Source of the DNA: Utricularia gibba
Lineage: Eukaryota > Streptophyta > Magnoliopsida > Lamiales > Lentibulariaceae
DNA: 64,000 bases
Assembly (NCBI GenBank): GCA_002189035.1
Contig: NEEC01000016.1
Span: 1,945,001-2,009,000, forward strand
Reading direction: 5' to 3'
Shown here piece by piece: positions 61,846 to 64,000 of this stretch; position 1 is the first letter of the stretch; every line of letters begins with the position of its first letter. Both the position numbers and the translations under genes were made by a program. A model generated the notes under the pieces. It saw only the letters and a list, made by a program, of their open reading frames with translations. It searched no databases and was not told the origin of the DNA.

Positions 61846-62568
61846 CGAGTCGCTGCTGCCACACCACGCACGCTTGCTTAACCCATCACCCCCCCGCGTT
61901 CGTTTTTTGTTGTCGGGGATGAGATTTCTGTGCCCGAAGCTGCTTTCCGCTTGTGCTTTTAGTGCATAAAGCCGTGAGAGTGTTGACATCTTTAACTCAC
62001 CGATTGAACCCCCAAAGAGGGAAATTCTACCGGACAGCGTGCTTCGTATGCGCCCATTTTGCCGCAACGCCATCATTCGATGCACGATGCTCCGAACAGG
62101 AAGCCACGAGTTTGTCGTAGAGTAGAATCACGATTTTCAGTCCTGGGTAAACGACAGCATGGGTTATCACTAATACCTAGAGAAAAGAGTGTAATAGTAT
62201 GATCTAAGGTGGATTGAGGACAAAACTTGGAGGGAATGTTTATGTAAGATAAGTAATAGAGTTTGTTTTTTAAATGTAATAAGGTTTGAAGGGCATCATC
62301 TTAATTTGTCCGGATGCATGGCCCCACACTCCTCATCCCCACTTTTGATCTCCATAGATCACGTTACTGCACCAGCGCCAGCTGAGGAAGAAAGAAACTG
62401 GAGATTGAGGAGAAAAATGGTGGTTTCTTGCTTCCTCTTCCGGATAGAATAAAGGAAAAGAAATGCACAAGAGCTCACAACTACTCCTCCTTTTGCCAAA
62501 AGAAGAAGAGCTTTTCTTCGGTTCCTTCTTTCCATTGAGCTTCTTCAGTTGGCACTAGGCTTCCTCCG
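61846..62568. other. Spacer: kinase 3' flank and IDD promoter
   Basis: 723 bp between two plus-strand genes. No further gene was recognised, and no clear TATA box near the IDD start was seen. Confidence 0.55.
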
Positions 62569-64000
62569 ATGATGTTGAACGCTAACGATTCACAGCTTCT
62601 ACAATTGCCTTCATCCAACAACGATGGAGGTAAGAAGAAGCGGTTACCTGCAGGAACCCCAGGTGAGAAACAAAACAAAGAAATGTTTGGTTGATCTCTC
62701 GAGTGGTTGGCAGATCCTTTGATCTCAGTAGGGTTTGTTTCCTCATGGCAGATCCAGAAGCCGAAGTAGTGTCGCTTTCTCCAAAAACCCTCCTTGAAAC
62801 GGATCGTTTCGTGTGCGAGATCTGCAACCAGGGTTTCCAAAGAGACCAAAATCTTCAGATGCACCGGCGACGACACAAGGTGCCGTCCAAGTCATCATTT
62901 TCCGAAGAGGAACATTCCTTTTTTTATTTTTCTCTCCCATTACTCTTCCTCAACGTTGTATAGGTGCCATGGAAGCTGGCGAAACGGGATAATGCGACTC
63001 CGAAGAGGCGTGTCTACGTGTGTCCGGAGCCGAGCTGCCTTCACCACGACGCCGGACACGCGCTCGGAGACCTTGTCGGGATCAAGAAGCATTACAGGAG
63101 GAAACATAGCAACCAGAAGCAATGGGTCTGCTACAAATGCTCCAAGGGATACGCCGTGCAGTCCGATTACAAAGCGCATCTGAAGACGTGTGGGACACGG
63201 GGTCACTCCTGCGACTGCGGCCGTGTCTTCTCCAGGTCCTCTTTTCTTCTTCTTCTTTCTTTTCCTTTTTATGGTACTTGGTTTTGAGTGTGCGTTTCTT
63301 CGTGTTTCGATGAGGGTGTGTGCGTCAAATCATTTTCAGAGGAAAAAGCAGTGGCAGTACATTTATGCGCCACTGCAACAAAGCTTCTGTTCGGCTTTGA
63401 CTCTACGACAGCCCATACCTAGTCTCTTATTCTCAAGAGTTTATGGGATTTTTCTTGCCATAAAACATCTATACAATATCGAAATTGTGTACATAGTAGT
63501 TGCTTTGATCTACCGGAATGTCATCGGATCTAAGAACAAAACAAGAACCCTTTCCATGAAAATATTAAATACTTGTCACCCTTGCAACGATCTGTCTAAT
63601 GGTATATGCTTGCGGGTTGTCTTTGCTTGATAGGGTGGAGAGCTTCATTGAACATCAGGATGTCTGCAACATTCGTCTCCGATCATTGCGGCCACCACCA
63701 CAAACGCATCGGCTTCTTTCCGTTTCAGGCCCTATCTCCACCGGAGTATCCGCCACCGATTTCCTCACTCGACCACAGCCAAAAGAGCCCGTGTTCCTTA
63801 ACCCACCAGCCATTTCCAGAGCAAAACTAAATTTGGAGCTCCAGCTTCTCACTACTGAAAATGAAGTCATTAAAAAACCCTACAACCGGGAAGACTCATC
63901 CACTACCCTACTCCACCTCTCCATCGGCTCACCATCTGCATCCACCGTTGATCCACAGAGCCTGAGACTGAAGGAGCACTCCGAGAAACAGCTGAAGCAA
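62569..64000 (+). CDS. IDD: INDETERMINATE DOMAIN zinc-finger transcription factor, IDD14/15/16 (SGR5) type, partial
   Basis: Four exons seen: 62569-62662, 62752-62879, 62964-63235 and 63634 to beyond the window end; 287 residues are visible. Translation starts at MMLNAND (the second Met, 62572, is equally possible). The signature order is a KKKR nuclear signal, DPEAEVVSLSPKTL, then the ID domain: zinc finger 1 FVCEICNQGFQRDQNLQMHR (51-74), finger 2 with CPEPSCLHHD (92-122), finger 3 WVCYKCSKGYAVQSDYKAH (128-150) and finger 4 HSCDCGRVFSR (155-176). MHRRRHKVPWKL rather than LHRRGHNLPWKL places it with IDD14/15/16, regulators of shoot gravitropism, auxin supply and starch metabolism. LNLELQL at 230-236 is an EAR-like repression motif. 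The C-terminus lies outside the window. Confidence 0.92.

Noticed and set aside
1-64000. tRNA, rRNA or CRISPR features
   Set aside because: Scanning for the GGTTCGA-type box B with matching stems and for regularly spaced repeats found none; GTTCGA-like hits at 16388 and 43673 have no cloverleaf context.

Overview
The window is nuclear DNA of a flowering plant. It carries plant-specific gene families (PORR, TBL, GH3, HIPP, arabinogalactan peptide, IDD zinc finger) with short GT-AG introns, separated by AT-rich DNA full of decayed copia and gypsy LTR retrotransposons and one hAT transposase relic. The genes lack the GC-rich codon use typical of grasses, so a non-grass angiosperm is more likely; the species cannot be told from the sequence.

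Layout: 1-3.3 kb AT-rich DNA and microsatellites; 3.36-4.90 kb (-) WTF1-like PORR organelle RNA-splicing factor; 5-8.2 kb unrecognised DNA; 8.26-10.58 kb (+) dead hAT transposase; 11.4-13.2 kb (-) TBL-type polysaccharide O-acetyltransferase; 13.5-15.6 kb (-) JAR1-like GH3 amido synthetase; 18.3-18.6 kb (-) arabinogalactan peptide; 19.8-30.4 kb a copia element carrying two successive gypsy-type insertions; 30.5-39.3 kb further copia fragments; 39.65-44.8 kb (+) gypsy element with both LTRs; 45.2-46.7 kb (-) FCF1/UTP24 rRNA-processing nuclease; 47.6-48.2 kb (-) HIPP39-like protein; 48.2-56.3 kb AT-rich DNA, two truncated gypsy 5' ends and a solo LTR; 57.2-61.8 kb (+) dihydroxyacetone kinase in 20 exons; 62.57-64.0 kb (+) an IDD14/15/16-type zinc-finger factor cut off by the window end.

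The host genes have unrelated housekeeping or signalling roles and form no pathway or cluster. The most informative structure is the nested LTR block at 21.4-29.1 kb: a 6.37-kb gag-protease element without reverse transcriptase or integrase, flanked by a perfect 5-bp target duplication, sits inside a solo LTR of its own family, which in turn sits inside a copia pol gene. Other points are single-base frameshifts in otherwise conserved genes (two in the dihydroxyacetone kinase, one in the HIPP) and two coding introns that are multiples of three without stops (GH3, AG peptide). No convincing previously undescribed system was found; the nearest candidate is the gag-protease-only element family.
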